A DNA stretch of 64,000 nt from Anthonomus grandis grandis (Eukaryota; Arthropoda; Insecta; Coleoptera; Curculionidae): contig NC_065551.1 in NCBI RefSeq assembly GCF_022605725.1, positions 14,508,001 through 14,572,000 on the forward strand, in the 5' to 3' direction. The notes below the pieces were generated by a model. The model made no database searches, was not told the origin of the DNA, and was given only the letters and a program-made list of their open reading frames with translations. Of the stretch, positions 11,241-21,180 are shown piece by piece. Every line of letters starts with the position of its first letter. Position 1 is the stretch's first letter. The translations under genes and the position numbers were made by a program.

Positions 11241-12430
11241 TACTACCTAAAATGGAGACTAAAAAAATTAAAATTCCTAACATCACCGGGAAATGGTAGA
11301 AATAGAAATTACAAATACTAAGATCAAACATGTAGGAGCTAGATTTTCTCAAGGGCGGAGCGGTGAGGGTGAAGAGGGGTGGAAAACGGTTTTTTGACTT
11401 ACGGCGTAAATACTTGTCGTATCAAAAAAAGTTAAATGGAAAAGTTGAGGATAATTAAAAAATACACAATTTTTATTTGAAACATTTTTTGACATATCCT
11501 AAAAATTTAGAAGAAAAGTGAAAAAAAAAACAATTTTTTCGTTTTTTATTTTTAACTCCACCAAAAAAAATCCAAACTTTATGAAAATTGGCTTAATTGT
11601 AGCTGTTTGTATGTTTTTAGTTAATTAGTTTTTGAGAAATTAACCATTCTTAAAAAAAATACGTTTTTTCAAGCGAGAACCCTTTTTTTGATGCCTTAGA
11701 CACTTCATCCGGCGCTTATTTTTTTTGTGGACTTCTACATTTATATAAAATAATAAAATTATACCCCTTCAAGCAAAGAAAATCGTTTAAATTTGAAAAA
11801 ACTGAAAAATACTGATTTTTCAATGTTGATTTTTTCAGCATATATACTGAAAAGAGTTATTTTTGATTGAAATACCTGTTATAAATTTATAGAAAATATA
11901 AAAAATAGTGGTATTTGTAAACTTATAATATTATTAAATAAATTCATTGGTTTAAAATAAGAAATAAAGTATTAATTTATTTAAAAAAATCGATGAGAAT
12001 TATAATATAGTGATTTGCTTTATTTGAAATTTCATGAAATTTTTTGAACGATCTTTAAATTTACGCGCCATTTCAAACGCGTACATACTAGAAACTATCT
12101 GTAAAGTGGCGGATAAATTCAATAAAAATGAAATGGACCTGTTTCTGAAAAAAATACTCGAACCCGTCGATTTTATTATTGCGTTTAGGGTTTTCTACGT
12201 GGAAATTAAATATATAGGATATCTCAAAAAAAGATGTGATGTCATCAATATGTTTTTTAAATAGAAACCACAATTTTTTAATGCAGAATCGGAAAGAACG
12301 CATTTTTTTACAAACGATATTGTACAAATGAATAATAGTTACATAAACAATTTTGAACGAAAAATTATGATAAAATGTAAAATTAGAGAAACATATATCT
12401 AAATTAAATGTTGGTATTTTCGTTTTTTAG
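11230..12430 (-). repeat. Repeat copy matching 30463-32340 in inverted orientation
   Basis: Noncoding block that matches the minus strand of 30463-32340. The segments 11340-11420 (ctcaagggcggagcggtgag, tacggcgtaaatactt), 11430-11560, 11820-12000 and 12250-12430 each have a counterpart in the same order. The 12250-12430 part resembles the 3' untranslated tail after a mariner ORF. The open frames at 12034-12264 (+) and 12327-12088 (-) overlap this repeat and carry no recognisable domain. Confidence 0.7.
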
Positions 12431-12652
12431 TTGTTGTTAGTGTCCAAAAGTGAATGTATTTTGGTGCAACTATTTGAAGTATTTTTACATTTGCAAGTGG
12501 TGTTTATTCTTTTTGAGAAGTGAAAGCAGTGTGATCCTGCGTTTTATTAGTAACTCCTCCTTATTACCTACTGAGATTATATGAAATATGAGAAAATTAA
12601 CCGAAGGTGAATGAATCGATAGGAATAGTCCACCCTTATAAAATATTCTTAA

Positions 12653-13023
12653 TGTCTAAACGACATTTTTTAGTATTTTTACATTTTTAGGTAGCTTTAA
12701 GTATCCATGCATAATTATATAAAATTGATTATGTTAGTCGATCAAGGTGTTTGCGATGGATTTTGAGGTCACGTTTGTTGGCAAATAATTGAAATTATGA
12801 TTACGTTGCTCATCTTGATTTTTATAATTACCACGAATTGTTATTTTAAGATTGATATAAATATTTGTTAATTTTTATGAATAAACCAGTATTGAGTTCT
12901 ACACCCAGTAGTTTTTCATTGCTCAACCTACTACGGCCAAGCCACCTTGTCTTAAACCTATAGTGAGGCTACTATAGGGTAGTAGGAAAAAAAAAGTTTA
13001 GGGAAAAGCCCTAGATCTTTTCA
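12653..13023 (+). repeat. BEL 5' LTR
   Basis: About 371 bp, matching 29398-29802 along most of its length (for example ttagtcgatcaaggtgtttg and ctacacccagtagtttttca). It differs by several small indels, so the element is not recent. A 13083-13183 leader segment just inside is a degenerate repeat of about ten bases, aaagcagtca. Confidence 0.8.
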
Positions 13024-13210
13024 CGGTCCTTCGAGCCGTCAAGTCAAGAGTAACCGCCAAAAAGGGCCGTCTCCATCTTTAAAACAAAGCAGTCAAAGCA
13101 GTCGAGCCATTCAAAGCAGTCAAGTCAGTCAAGCCAATCAAGCCACGCAAAGCAGTCAAGCAAGAAAAGCAAATCAAGCCAAAACAGCCGCGTCCATAAT
13201 CGAGAAAGCA

Positions 13211-14607
13211 ATGGAAGAAACAAATAAAATTGTCCTCCGCCAGCAGGAGCTAGTGGGAGAATTAGGGCAACTTCTAGTCAATGTAAAGAAAGATTCACAT
13301 GCAAGAAAGACACCAACATATATTACTCAGCGAAACCAACAGGGAGACGGAATATGGGAAGCCATAGTAGAAAACGACGAGAAGCTGAAAAGAATAGGAG
13401 AGGCCAGCCATACTTATTTTACGAAAAAATATTTTAACCAAATGAATGGACTTTATGAAAACTTTAAAACCTATATGAAGACGTGCAAAAAAGCAGAAAA
13501 GGAGAAGAAGACAGAAGAAGCCGAAACAGTGCTGAAAAGAAAAGAAGTAGTGACCCAAGAATTTGAATTCCTGATTGAAGAAATTTAAAATGAACTCGAT
13601 ATGAATTTTTAAAAGAAGACATCAGAAATCTATGGGGGCCCATTCAGCAATTTCACAATGAGATCCTCTGCAAAGGCACCACCAGCAAAGAATACTTAGC
13701 AGTCCACCGCCTAATCAAAAGGTCTTACGATGAGATTATGAAGCTGCGAAAGAAAAAATCAAGGAGGGGAAGGATGTATTAAATAACACACCCATTCCAA
13801 CAATGAACATTCCGACATTTAGCGGATTGTACGAAGAGTGGCCCACGTTCAACGATCTCTTTACAAGAGTTATCCATCAAAACAATAAGTTATCAAATGC
13901 ACAGAAGCTCGAGCACCTCAAGTCCCTTCTTCACGGAGAAGCACAAATCACCATAAGACATTTACTCGCAACAGATGGAAACTACGATGCCGCATGGCAT
14001 CTATTGAAACAGCGATATCAAAACAAACGACTCATTGTGTCAAAGTTGGTGGACAAGATCTTCGAGTTCCCGATAATTATGTAGGAGTCAGTACATAAAC
14101 TTAAACAATTATATTATGACACCACCGAATGCTTGGAACGCATTAAAAATCTATTCAGGAAAAAACGACAAATCCCAAAGCAATCTAGTATGCCAAATAT
14201 GCAATCGAGGACACTCTATTTGGCACTGCAATCTATCCCTGTGCCAATCACCAACGGGTCGAATGAAGATGATAAAATACCATCAACTATGTGCCAGATG
14301 TTTAAGCCATAATTCGAGAGATAGATGCACCATGATAAGTATGTGCAGAGTTTGCAATGGGTACCACCATACTTTACTACATCAAGACCGGCAAGCCTCG
14401 TCGAACGCTGGAACAATGAACCAGAAACTTTTCCAGATACTTTTCGAACAAGAATCGATATTTAATATCCTGTCACCAGCCCATGTTTACAATAGCCTTC
14501 AAAAAGCCACACATTTGTTCACACATTTTGCCATTGAAGATATTTTCAATTTCAACCTCATGAAAGTATATCCAACAGCTCTTCATGTTGAAAACCATTC
14601 CTACTAG
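13211..14607 (+). pseudogene. BEL gag polyprotein (broken)
   Basis: Capsid-type protein of BEL/Pao elements, in several frames. 13211-13588 is a charged N-terminal region beginning MEETNKIVLRQQELVGEL. 13803-14084 contains IPTFSGLYEEWPTFNDLF, then KLEHLKSLLHGEA and AWHLLKQRYQNKR, the DUF1759-type capsid core of this superfamily. 14190-14380 carries zinc-knuckle-like pairs (CQICNRGHSIWHC; CARCLSHNSRDRC; CRVCNGYHHTLLH), as found before the protease in BEL Gag-Pol. Stops at 13586-13588 and 14082-14084 and frame changes between these blocks make it non-functional. The protease that should follow is absent. Confidence 0.85.
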
Positions 14608-15330
14608 TCTCTGGAAATACCTAATGACATTCTGGCAGTCGACTACAATAATCAACAGTACTTCGAGCTGTCACACGATGAATTAACAGCATGCATACGC
14701 CGAAACAACAAATACCTGTGTTCACCGACAACGATTAGAAATATAGACGCCAGTCCAAATTGCGTCATTGACGAAAAATATCAACGACATCAAGGGAAGC
14801 CATGCAACATAAAAACACACAAACTGCACCATATAGAAACAGCTTTTCACGCCAAATACATGGATGTTTATTTCGCCAAATCCAATAAACATCGCCATTA
14901 CCTGCAATGGCATAAGGGAAGAAATATTAGTAAATACCACCGGCATAATTCAACTAACCGAAGCATGCATCTTAAAAACCAAACAAAACAATATAATCGC
15001 AAAACGCTTCGATACCGTTCCTGTTGTGTCAAGCTATACAAAAACATCAACATTTGTTAATATCACCGACTTACACCAAGCAAAAACCAGTCCAGAAACA
15101 ACAAAACAACAAAACAAAAAACAGCTCCAGTCAGCAGTTTTTCGAGGGAACCCGTATTCAACGTAGCAGATGACCTTACTAACCTTTCATTGGACGAGCA
15201 GCGACTAGGTCAGCAGTTGGAAGGTGAAATATGGAAGAAAGTCACACTTCACTTCTACACTGTAAGTGGCTTCACCATATTGATCATTATCTCGATATGT
15301 TGCATATCCTTATCGGTTATGAAGAGGCAG
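14608..15330 (+). pseudogene. BEL env-like glycoprotein fragment
   Basis: Remnant of an envelope-like gene of the kind carried by roo-like BEL elements. Recognisable blocks are LEIPNDILAVDYNNQQYFEL followed by a cysteine-containing run (about 14610-14760), FISPNPINIAITCNGIREEI with NTTGIIQLTEACI (about 14866-14990), and a C-terminal membrane segment, FTILIIISICCISLSV (about 15271-15320), ending at TAG. Frame changes separate the blocks and the N-terminal part is missing, so no functional envelope is encoded. The join to gag near 14440-14610 marks the deletion that removed pol. Confidence 0.65.
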
Positions 15331-15489
15331 TCATAGAATAATATTGAGGGGGTATACAAGGCAGTACAAGCGACGTCGATCTACACATGACCCCAACGAG
15401 ACGACGATGGTGGAACTCCGCCCCTTAAACATTCCTCCAGCAGAAAGCAGAGAGAGCGGGGAATATGTAGTTATGTTTCTTATCGTGCG

Positions 15490-15668
15490 AGTTACCTCTA
15501 TGGAAAGCCCTTAGCTCAGCATATCATATTGCATGTTTATATATTCTTTGTTTACCCATTGTTTAGTCAGTCAGTTGAATACGTTAGAAGTAGTTTAAGC
15601 TCTAATGTAATATTATTTGTAAAATAAATTTTTTTAAAAAGGAAAATCTTCGAGCTAGTGAGTTAATT
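15490..15668 (+). repeat. 5' LTR of gypsy element 1
   Basis: 179 bp, from AGTTACCTCTATGGAAAGCC to GAGTTAATT. It contains aataaattttttt-type A/T-rich sequence that could serve as the polyadenylation region. Confidence 0.93.
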
Positions 15669-15686
15669 GGCGCAGTCGGGTCGGAT
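15667..15686 (+). promoter_or_regulatory. Primer-binding site (tRNA-Ser type) of element 1
   Basis: TTGGCGCAGTCGGGTCGGAT lies at the end of the 5' LTR. It is close to the tRNA-Ser-complementary sites known from 17.6/297-type errantiviruses. The same site with one variant serves element 2. Confidence 0.8.
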
Positions 15687-16031
15687 TTCTGGAAATCAAT
15701 CGAATCGCCGATCGATTTTTTTCGTTTTAACGAATTAACCGGAAAGAACATTGTTGTGAAGTTGACTTTTTTGTAAAACGCAGAGTGGATTTTTTCGAAA
15801 ATCAAAAGATCCCAATCTATCGTAGAACTGTGTATTACATATTGTTCGACTAAACATCGGGGGATAGGACGTACATTGCCTGTCTTCGCAAGGATAAGGA
15901 ATTGGAAGGGACTACATTGCCTAACCAGAGCCTCACCCTTAGAGTTATGCCGAAGATTGGACTTCTACTAATGTAAGTGCTATTGATTGAATTTTTTAAT
16001 GCATTGATATTTAAATATTTGCATTTTCTTT

Positions 16032-17405
16032 ATGTCTGACGTCGAAGACATAATTGATGTTTTTAACAAATTAAGAATAAAACCCTCAGCTGACTCTGTT
16101 TCCCAAATTACGGAAGCATCTAATTTAGAATCTAATTTAGAATCAAGTAGTAGTAATTCTAATAATAATTTTAATTCTATAATTACAAATAATTTAGAAA
16201 TGGCACAATTTAAACCAGAATACTTAAATTGCATTCCCGTTTTTGACGGAAATCCAAATGATTTAAATCGTTATTTAACAACATGCCAATCACTTATTGA
16301 TAGTTTTTATGATAGAATAAATACTGCTAATTTTCAAAATGTATATATTTTAAATTCTTTAATAAGTAAGTTAACAGGGCAAGCTAAGTTAGTCATAAAT
16401 ATCCAAAATGTTAGTACATGGGATGAGTTAAAAGAGACCCTAAGAAGAAATTTTGCGGATCAAAGGGACGAAGTTTGTTTAAACAGGGATTTGGTTATGA
16501 TGAAACAATTAAATCACGAAAAGCCAAGTCAATATTACGATCGTATTTTACATATTTTGAATTTGTTGTGTTCATATGTAGATTTACATGAAACCACAGA
16601 TGTTGCAAAAATTTTAAAAAGATCTCTTTATAACGACCTTGCTTTAAAAACTTTCTTATCAGGTTTAAAAGAACCACTAGGTACAACAATTAGATGCATG
16701 AGACCTGAAAATCTTATGCAAGCTCTACAGTTTGTCACTCAAGAGCATAATATTCATTACTTGCAAGAAAATAACGCAAAACATTTGTTAAATATGCCAA
16801 AAAATCAAAATAACATAAGGCATAACGTACCTAATCAACATTATCAAAATAACACAAATCAAAATAGACAATACCATAATAATTTTTATTCTCAACCATT
16901 TAAAGATAATTTTCGACCAACTTTTCCCTCTCAACCAGTGCCTATTAGGCCAAACCCTAATAGACCACCCCAAAAGTTTTTCACAAACTCACAAGTATTT
17001 GGCAAAACTAAACCACCAACAAATGTATTTAGGCCAAACCAAATAAAACATTTACCACCAGCAACCCCTATGTCTGGAATAGAATCCTCAAAATTTAAAC
17101 CATTAACAAATACCCCAAATACATCCAATAATTATAATCCTCCAAAATTTGTTTTTGAAGAATTATATAATACGGAAACTGAAAATAATATTGATAATTC
17201 AACACATTCTCAATATTATCCACAACAATATTATTACCCTCAAGAACAGAATTGTACAAATGTACCCTATAATTATTGTGATTACGATAATACCGAAAAC
17301 TCTTTTGCTCAATATGGTTCTGAACAAAGTAACGAAGGTATAATTGAGAAACCTTATGAAAATGAAAATTTTCAGGAAACTTCTCAAACGAACACCAAAA
17401 TGTGA
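16032..17405 (+). CDS. Gag of gypsy element 1
   Basis: 457-residue structural polyprotein. It starts MSDVEDIIDVFNKLRIKPS, 363 nt after the primer site. Residues about 60-250 form the capsid-like helical region, with FDGNPNDLNRYLTTCQSL and ETLRRNFADQRDE, as in errantivirus Gag. The C-terminal 200 residues are rich in Asn, Gln, Pro and Tyr and lack a CCHC zinc knuckle, normal for this genus. The frame ends at TGA 17403-17405, overlapping pol. A heptamer, AAAATTT, 33 nt before the stop could shift ribosomes into pol. The related gag at 27202-28524 (minus) is clearly diverged. Confidence 0.92.
   Translation: MSDVEDIIDVFNKLRIKPSADSVSQITEASNLESNLESSSSNSNNNFNSIITNNLEMAQFKPEYLNCIPVFDGNPNDLNRYLTTCQSLIDSFYDRINTANFQNVYILNSLISKLTGQAKLVINIQNVSTWDELKETLRRNFADQRDEVCLNRDLVMMKQLNHEKPSQYYDRILHILNLLCSYVDLHETTDVAKILKRSLYNDLALKTFLSGLKEPLGTTIRCMRPENLMQALQFVTQEHNIHYLQENNAKHLLNMPKNQNNIRHNVPNQHYQNNTNQNRQYHNNFYSQPFKDNFRPTFPSQPVPIRPNPNRPPQKFFTNSQVFGKTKPPTNVFRPNQIKHLPPATPMSGIESSKFKPLTNTPNTSNNYNPPKFVFEELYNTETENNIDNSTHSQYYPQQYYYPQEQNCTNVPYNYCDYDNTENSFAQYGSEQSNEGIIEKPYENENFQETSQTNTKM
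17366..17372 (+). promoter_or_regulatory. Probable -1 ribosomal frameshift heptamer (A AAT TTT)
   Basis: In the gag frame the bases read A-AAT-TTT, which fits the X-XXY-YYZ slippery rule. Pol lies in the -1 frame and is open from 17366, so the overlap that permits read-through is only 40 nt and the heptamer is its first bases. Slippage here would give Gag-Pol. The role is inferred from position and pattern; a downstream RNA structure was not established. Confidence 0.7.
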
Positions 17406-20400
17406 CACATGAACCTCAATTAATTTCCTTTAATTTCTCAAACTCTAGCGAACTTTCTTATATAGAGTTTCCAGAAACCAAAATAAAAATTTTAATCGAT
17501 TCAGGTTCAACAAAATCGTTTATTGACCCTGACATTGCAGAAAAATTTTATGCTGATAAAATTTTTCACGACCCCTTTTTAGTGTCAACTGTTTTTCAAA
17601 AATCTGCACATCAATTTAGTTCCTTAATTCCCGCTTCAACAATTTTTAATTTGCCTGAACCAAAAAATTTGAAATTTTATCTTTTTAAGTTTCATAAAAT
17701 TTTTCATGGTTTAATAGGACTTGACAACCTTAAATTATTACAAGCAAAACTCGATTTTGACAAAGGTTATTTAATAACACCTTATGCAAAAATTAAATTA
17801 AAATTTCAAGAAACTAAAAATGAATTAAACTGCATAACAATTGCACCGCGAGTCGAGCAAGTTATAAAAATTAAAACGTCTGTAAAAAATGGCGAAATTA
17901 TAATACCTCATCAGAAGTTTCATAACTGCGAGATCCCGGAATGCTTATCAGTCGCAAGAAAAGGCTTTGCTTTAACCACTATATTAAATAACACCAATGA
18001 ACCCGTAACTTTAGACTTTTCGCATGAGATAGAGGTAGAAAAATGTAACAAAGAAGACCTTGAAAGACCAACAATCTCTTTAAATAATTATGACGAAAGT
18101 GTTTATTCACACCAACGCAAATTAAATTTTTCTAAATTTCGAACTGATCATATGAACTTAGAAGAGAAAACTAAAATATTAAATTTAATTAAAGAATATA
18201 GTGACATATTTTATAATGAAAATGACCCCTTAACATTCACGAATAAAATTAAACATAGAATTCGGACATCAGATGAAATACCAGTTTATACCAAATCATA
18301 CCGTTATCCTCAAGTACACAAAGCCGAAGTTGCAAAACAAATCGATAAAATGTTGCAACAAAAAATTATTCGACCAAGTAACTCTCCATGGAGTTCACCA
18401 ATTTGGGTTGTCCCCAAAAAGCAAGATGCATCGGGCACTCAAAAATGGCGAGTCGTTATCGACTTTAGAGGACTAAATGCTAAAACTTTAGGTGACAAAT
18501 ACCCGTTGCCTGATATAACCGATCTATTGGACAAACTTGGCAAGTGTCATTATTTTACCACATTAGACCTGGCAAGTGGATTTCACCAGATCCAGATGCA
18601 TGAAGATGACATCGAAAAAACAGCATTCAATACAGAGCAGGGACATTACGAATTTTTGCGTATGCCTTTTGGCTTGAAGAACGCGCCAGCGACGTTCCAG
18701 CGTGTAATGGACAATATTTTAAAAGGTATCCAGAATGAAAAATGTCTTGTCTATATAGACGACATTATTGTATTTTCCACGTCGTTACAAGAACACCTAG
18801 AACGATTAAGATGTGTATTTCAAAGACTTCGAGAATCTAACTTCAAAATACAATTAGATAAGTCCGAATTTTTACGAAAGGAAGTCGCCTATCTTGGACA
18901 CGTTGTAACAGCAGACGGTGTCAAACCAAACCCGGACAAAATTCAAGCAATTAAGAAATATCCAATACCGAAGTCGACAAAAGAAATCAAAGGATTTCTG
19001 GGATTATTGGGCTATTACAGAAGATTTATTAAAGACTTTGCCCGTATAACAAAACCACTGACTAAATGTTTAAAGAAAGGTGCGAACATCGAACACACCC
19101 AAGAATTTGTAGAATGTTTTCATTTATGTAAAAATCTTTTGGTAAATGAACCTATCTTACAGTATCCAGATTTTACAAAAACATTTAATCTCACTACGGA
19201 TGCTAGTAATGTAGCCCTTGGAGCAGTGCTATCACAAGGACCAATAGGGCATGATTTACCAATAGCGTATGCATCAAGAACTCTCAATGATTCGGAAAGA
19301 AATTATTCGACAACAGAGAAGGAGCTTTTGGCCTTAGTATGGGCAACGAAATATTTCCGCCCTTATATCTTTGGAAGGAAAATTAATTTAATCACTGATC
19401 ATAAGCCCTTACAGTGGTTATTTTCGTTAAAAGACCCTAGTTCCAAATTAATGCGATGGCGCATTAAACTTGATGAATATGACTATAATGTAATTTACAA
19501 AAAAGGTAAACTTAACACAAATGCGGACGCCCTTTCAAGAATAGAGATACATACTAAAGAAACAAACAGGTTTGATCTTAAAGATTATATCGAACAGTTT
19601 AATAGAGAATTACAGGAAGGACAAGGACCTTCACGAGAACAAGAAGATTTAGATCAAATTTCCACCATGGTTCAACCAGATGATGACGTCACGCATCAAG
19701 TCATTGACCCAGTCACAACTCCAACAGCTGATAAACAACCACCTGATGATGACGACATGACCGTTCATACGAATCAAAGTGAAGACCCTATTGTGGGAAT
19801 ACCAATCCATGATATCCCAGTCAATTATGGTGCGAATCAAATTTTTATTTCAACTGTTTTACATTCACCAGCCAAACCAAAAATTTCAATTTTATTTGAG
19901 AAAAAACGCAGAATTACTGCTCAAATTTCCGAAAATAACTTTGAAAATGATATTTTAAATTTAATAAAAGAATATGTTATAGCTGATAAACAATATCACA
20001 TTTATTTTGAAAAACCAGAAGTTTATGAAAAGTTTTCTGAAGTTATTCGAAAAACTTTTAAATGGCCTTCTCTCAAACTTCGACGATGTTTAAAAAAATT
20101 AATCGATGTAACCGATAAACGCGACATACCCGAGATAATAAAAAATTATCATGAATCTAAGACCAATCATCGTGGTATCGATGAAACCCTACAGAAAATT
20201 AAAGAACGCTATTATTGGCCAAATTTAAAAAATACAATCCAAACATATATAAATAATTGCGAAATTTGCCAAAGAAGTAAATACGAACGAAACCCGGTCA
20301 CTATGCAAATGAATGTAACGCCAACAGCATCGAAACCCTTCGAAATAATACACCTAGACACCTACACATTAGAACAAGTTAAATTCTTAACAATAATTGA

Positions 20401-21145
20401 TAGCTTCTCAAAATACGCTCAAGCGTACCCCCTTAATTCTTTAGCTGCAACAGAAATTGTGGACAAGTTATTAATATTTTTCTGTCACCACGGTGTACCT
20501 AAACAAATAATAGTTGACAACGGTACTGAGTTCAAAAACACTAATTTTACAGAACTTCTTAATTTACATAAAATTAAATTACATTTCTGTTCACCTAACC
20601 ATCCTCAGTCAAATGGAGTTATTGAAAGACTTCACTCAACTTTATCTGAGCATATACGTTTATTTAATAATCAAGAATTTAAAAATACCCCTATAATTAA
20701 AAAAATGATTTATGCTTTACTAGCATATAATCATTCCATTCACTCGGTAACCAAATTTAAACCCATAGAAGTGATAAGTGGACACATTTCTCCATGTGAT
20801 CCTTTTGATATAAGATTGGATCAAATTCTTTTAACGGATTATGTAAATTCCCATAAAGAAAAATCTCGTCTTTTATACGAAAATCTAAATAAAAAACTTG
20901 TTGAAAATAAGGAAACATTAATTAGAAAAATTAATGAAAAACGCGATGGGCCCGAGCTATTTCAGCCTAATCAAAGTGTGTATATAAAAAAACATCAAAG
21001 GCAAAAATTATCAGATAAATTTACAAAACCCTGTAATATTGAAACAGTAAATGAAAACCGCAAAACAATAACGACCGAAAATCACGGTAAAATACATATG
21101 AGCAATTTAAGACGCCCACTAAAAAAACTTTACAGCTTTGATTAA
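17402..21145 (+). CDS. Pol of gypsy element 1 (protease-RT-RNase H-integrase)
   Basis: 1,247 codons open without a break. Domains in order, by approximate residue: aspartic protease with LIDSGSTKSF (30-40); RT with WRVVIDFRGLN (350), FGLKNAPATFQ (425) and the catalytic YIDDIIVFS (450); RNase H with TTDASNVALGAVL (600), EKELLALVWA and DHKPLQWL; integrase with the HHCC zinc domain (NHRGID ... CEICQRSKY, 920-955), then catalytic D (IHLDTY, 985), D (DNGTEF, 1040) and E (QSNGVIERLHS, 1075). No key residue is missing. The listed start is GTG in the overlap; the protein is probably made as Gag-Pol by frameshifting. The length suits errantivirus Pol. Confidence 0.95.
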   Translation: MTHEPQLISFNFSNSSELSYIEFPETKIKILIDSGSTKSFIDPDIAEKFYADKIFHDPFLVSTVFQKSAHQFSSLIPASTIFNLPEPKNLKFYLFKFHKIFHGLIGLDNLKLLQAKLDFDKGYLITPYAKIKLKFQETKNELNCITIAPRVEQVIKIKTSVKNGEIIIPHQKFHNCEIPECLSVARKGFALTTILNNTNEPVTLDFSHEIEVEKCNKEDLERPTISLNNYDESVYSHQRKLNFSKFRTDHMNLEEKTKILNLIKEYSDIFYNENDPLTFTNKIKHRIRTSDEIPVYTKSYRYPQVHKAEVAKQIDKMLQQKIIRPSNSPWSSPIWVVPKKQDASGTQKWRVVIDFRGLNAKTLGDKYPLPDITDLLDKLGKCHYFTTLDLASGFHQIQMHEDDIEKTAFNTEQGHYEFLRMPFGLKNAPATFQRVMDNILKGIQNEKCLVYIDDIIVFSTSLQEHLERLRCVFQRLRESNFKIQLDKSEFLRKEVAYLGHVVTADGVKPNPDKIQAIKKYPIPKSTKEIKGFLGLLGYYRRFIKDFARITKPLTKCLKKGANIEHTQEFVECFHLCKNLLVNEPILQYPDFTKTFNLTTDASNVALGAVLSQGPIGHDLPIAYASRTLNDSERNYSTTEKELLALVWATKYFRPYIFGRKINLITDHKPLQWLFSLKDPSSKLMRWRIKLDEYDYNVIYKKGKLNTNADALSRIEIHTKETNRFDLKDYIEQFNRELQEGQGPSREQEDLDQISTMVQPDDDVTHQVIDPVTTPTADKQPPDDDDMTVHTNQSEDPIVGIPIHDIPVNYGANQIFISTVLHSPAKPKISILFEKKRRITAQISENNFENDILNLIKEYVIADKQYHIYFEKPEVYEKFSEVIRKTFKWPSLKLRRCLKKLIDVTDKRDIPEIIKNYHESKTNHRGIDETLQKIKERYYWPNLKNTIQTYINNCEICQRSKYERNPVTMQMNVTPTASKPFEIIHLDTYTLEQVKFLTIIDSFSKYAQAYPLNSLAATEIVDKLLIFFCHHGVPKQIIVDNGTEFKNTNFTELLNLHKIKLHFCSPNHPQSNGVIERLHSTLSEHIRLFNNQEFKNTPIIKKMIYALLAYNHSIHSVTKFKPIEVISGHISPCDPFDIRLDQILLTDYVNSHKEKSRLLYENLNKKLVENKETLIRKINEKRDGPELFQPNQSVYIKKHQRQKLSDKFTKPCNIETVNENRKTITTENHGKIHMSNLRRPLKKLYSFD

Positions 21146-21152
21146 AAGCACA

Positions 21153-21168
21153 ATTATTCTCTTTCAGC
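21153..21168 (+). promoter_or_regulatory. Candidate 3' splice site for env mRNA of element 1
   Basis: A pyrimidine-rich stretch ending in AG (attattctctttcag) lies between the pol stop and the env frame, and the env frame has no ATG near its start. Errantivirus env is known to be made from a spliced RNA, so this is a plausible acceptor. No donor was assigned. Confidence 0.5.
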
Positions 21169-21180
21169 TCTGCGACGATC

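Noticed and set aside
12034..12327. Overlapping open frames on both strands
   Set aside because: They lie in a noncoding repeat shared with 30.5-32.3 kb and carry no recognised motif.
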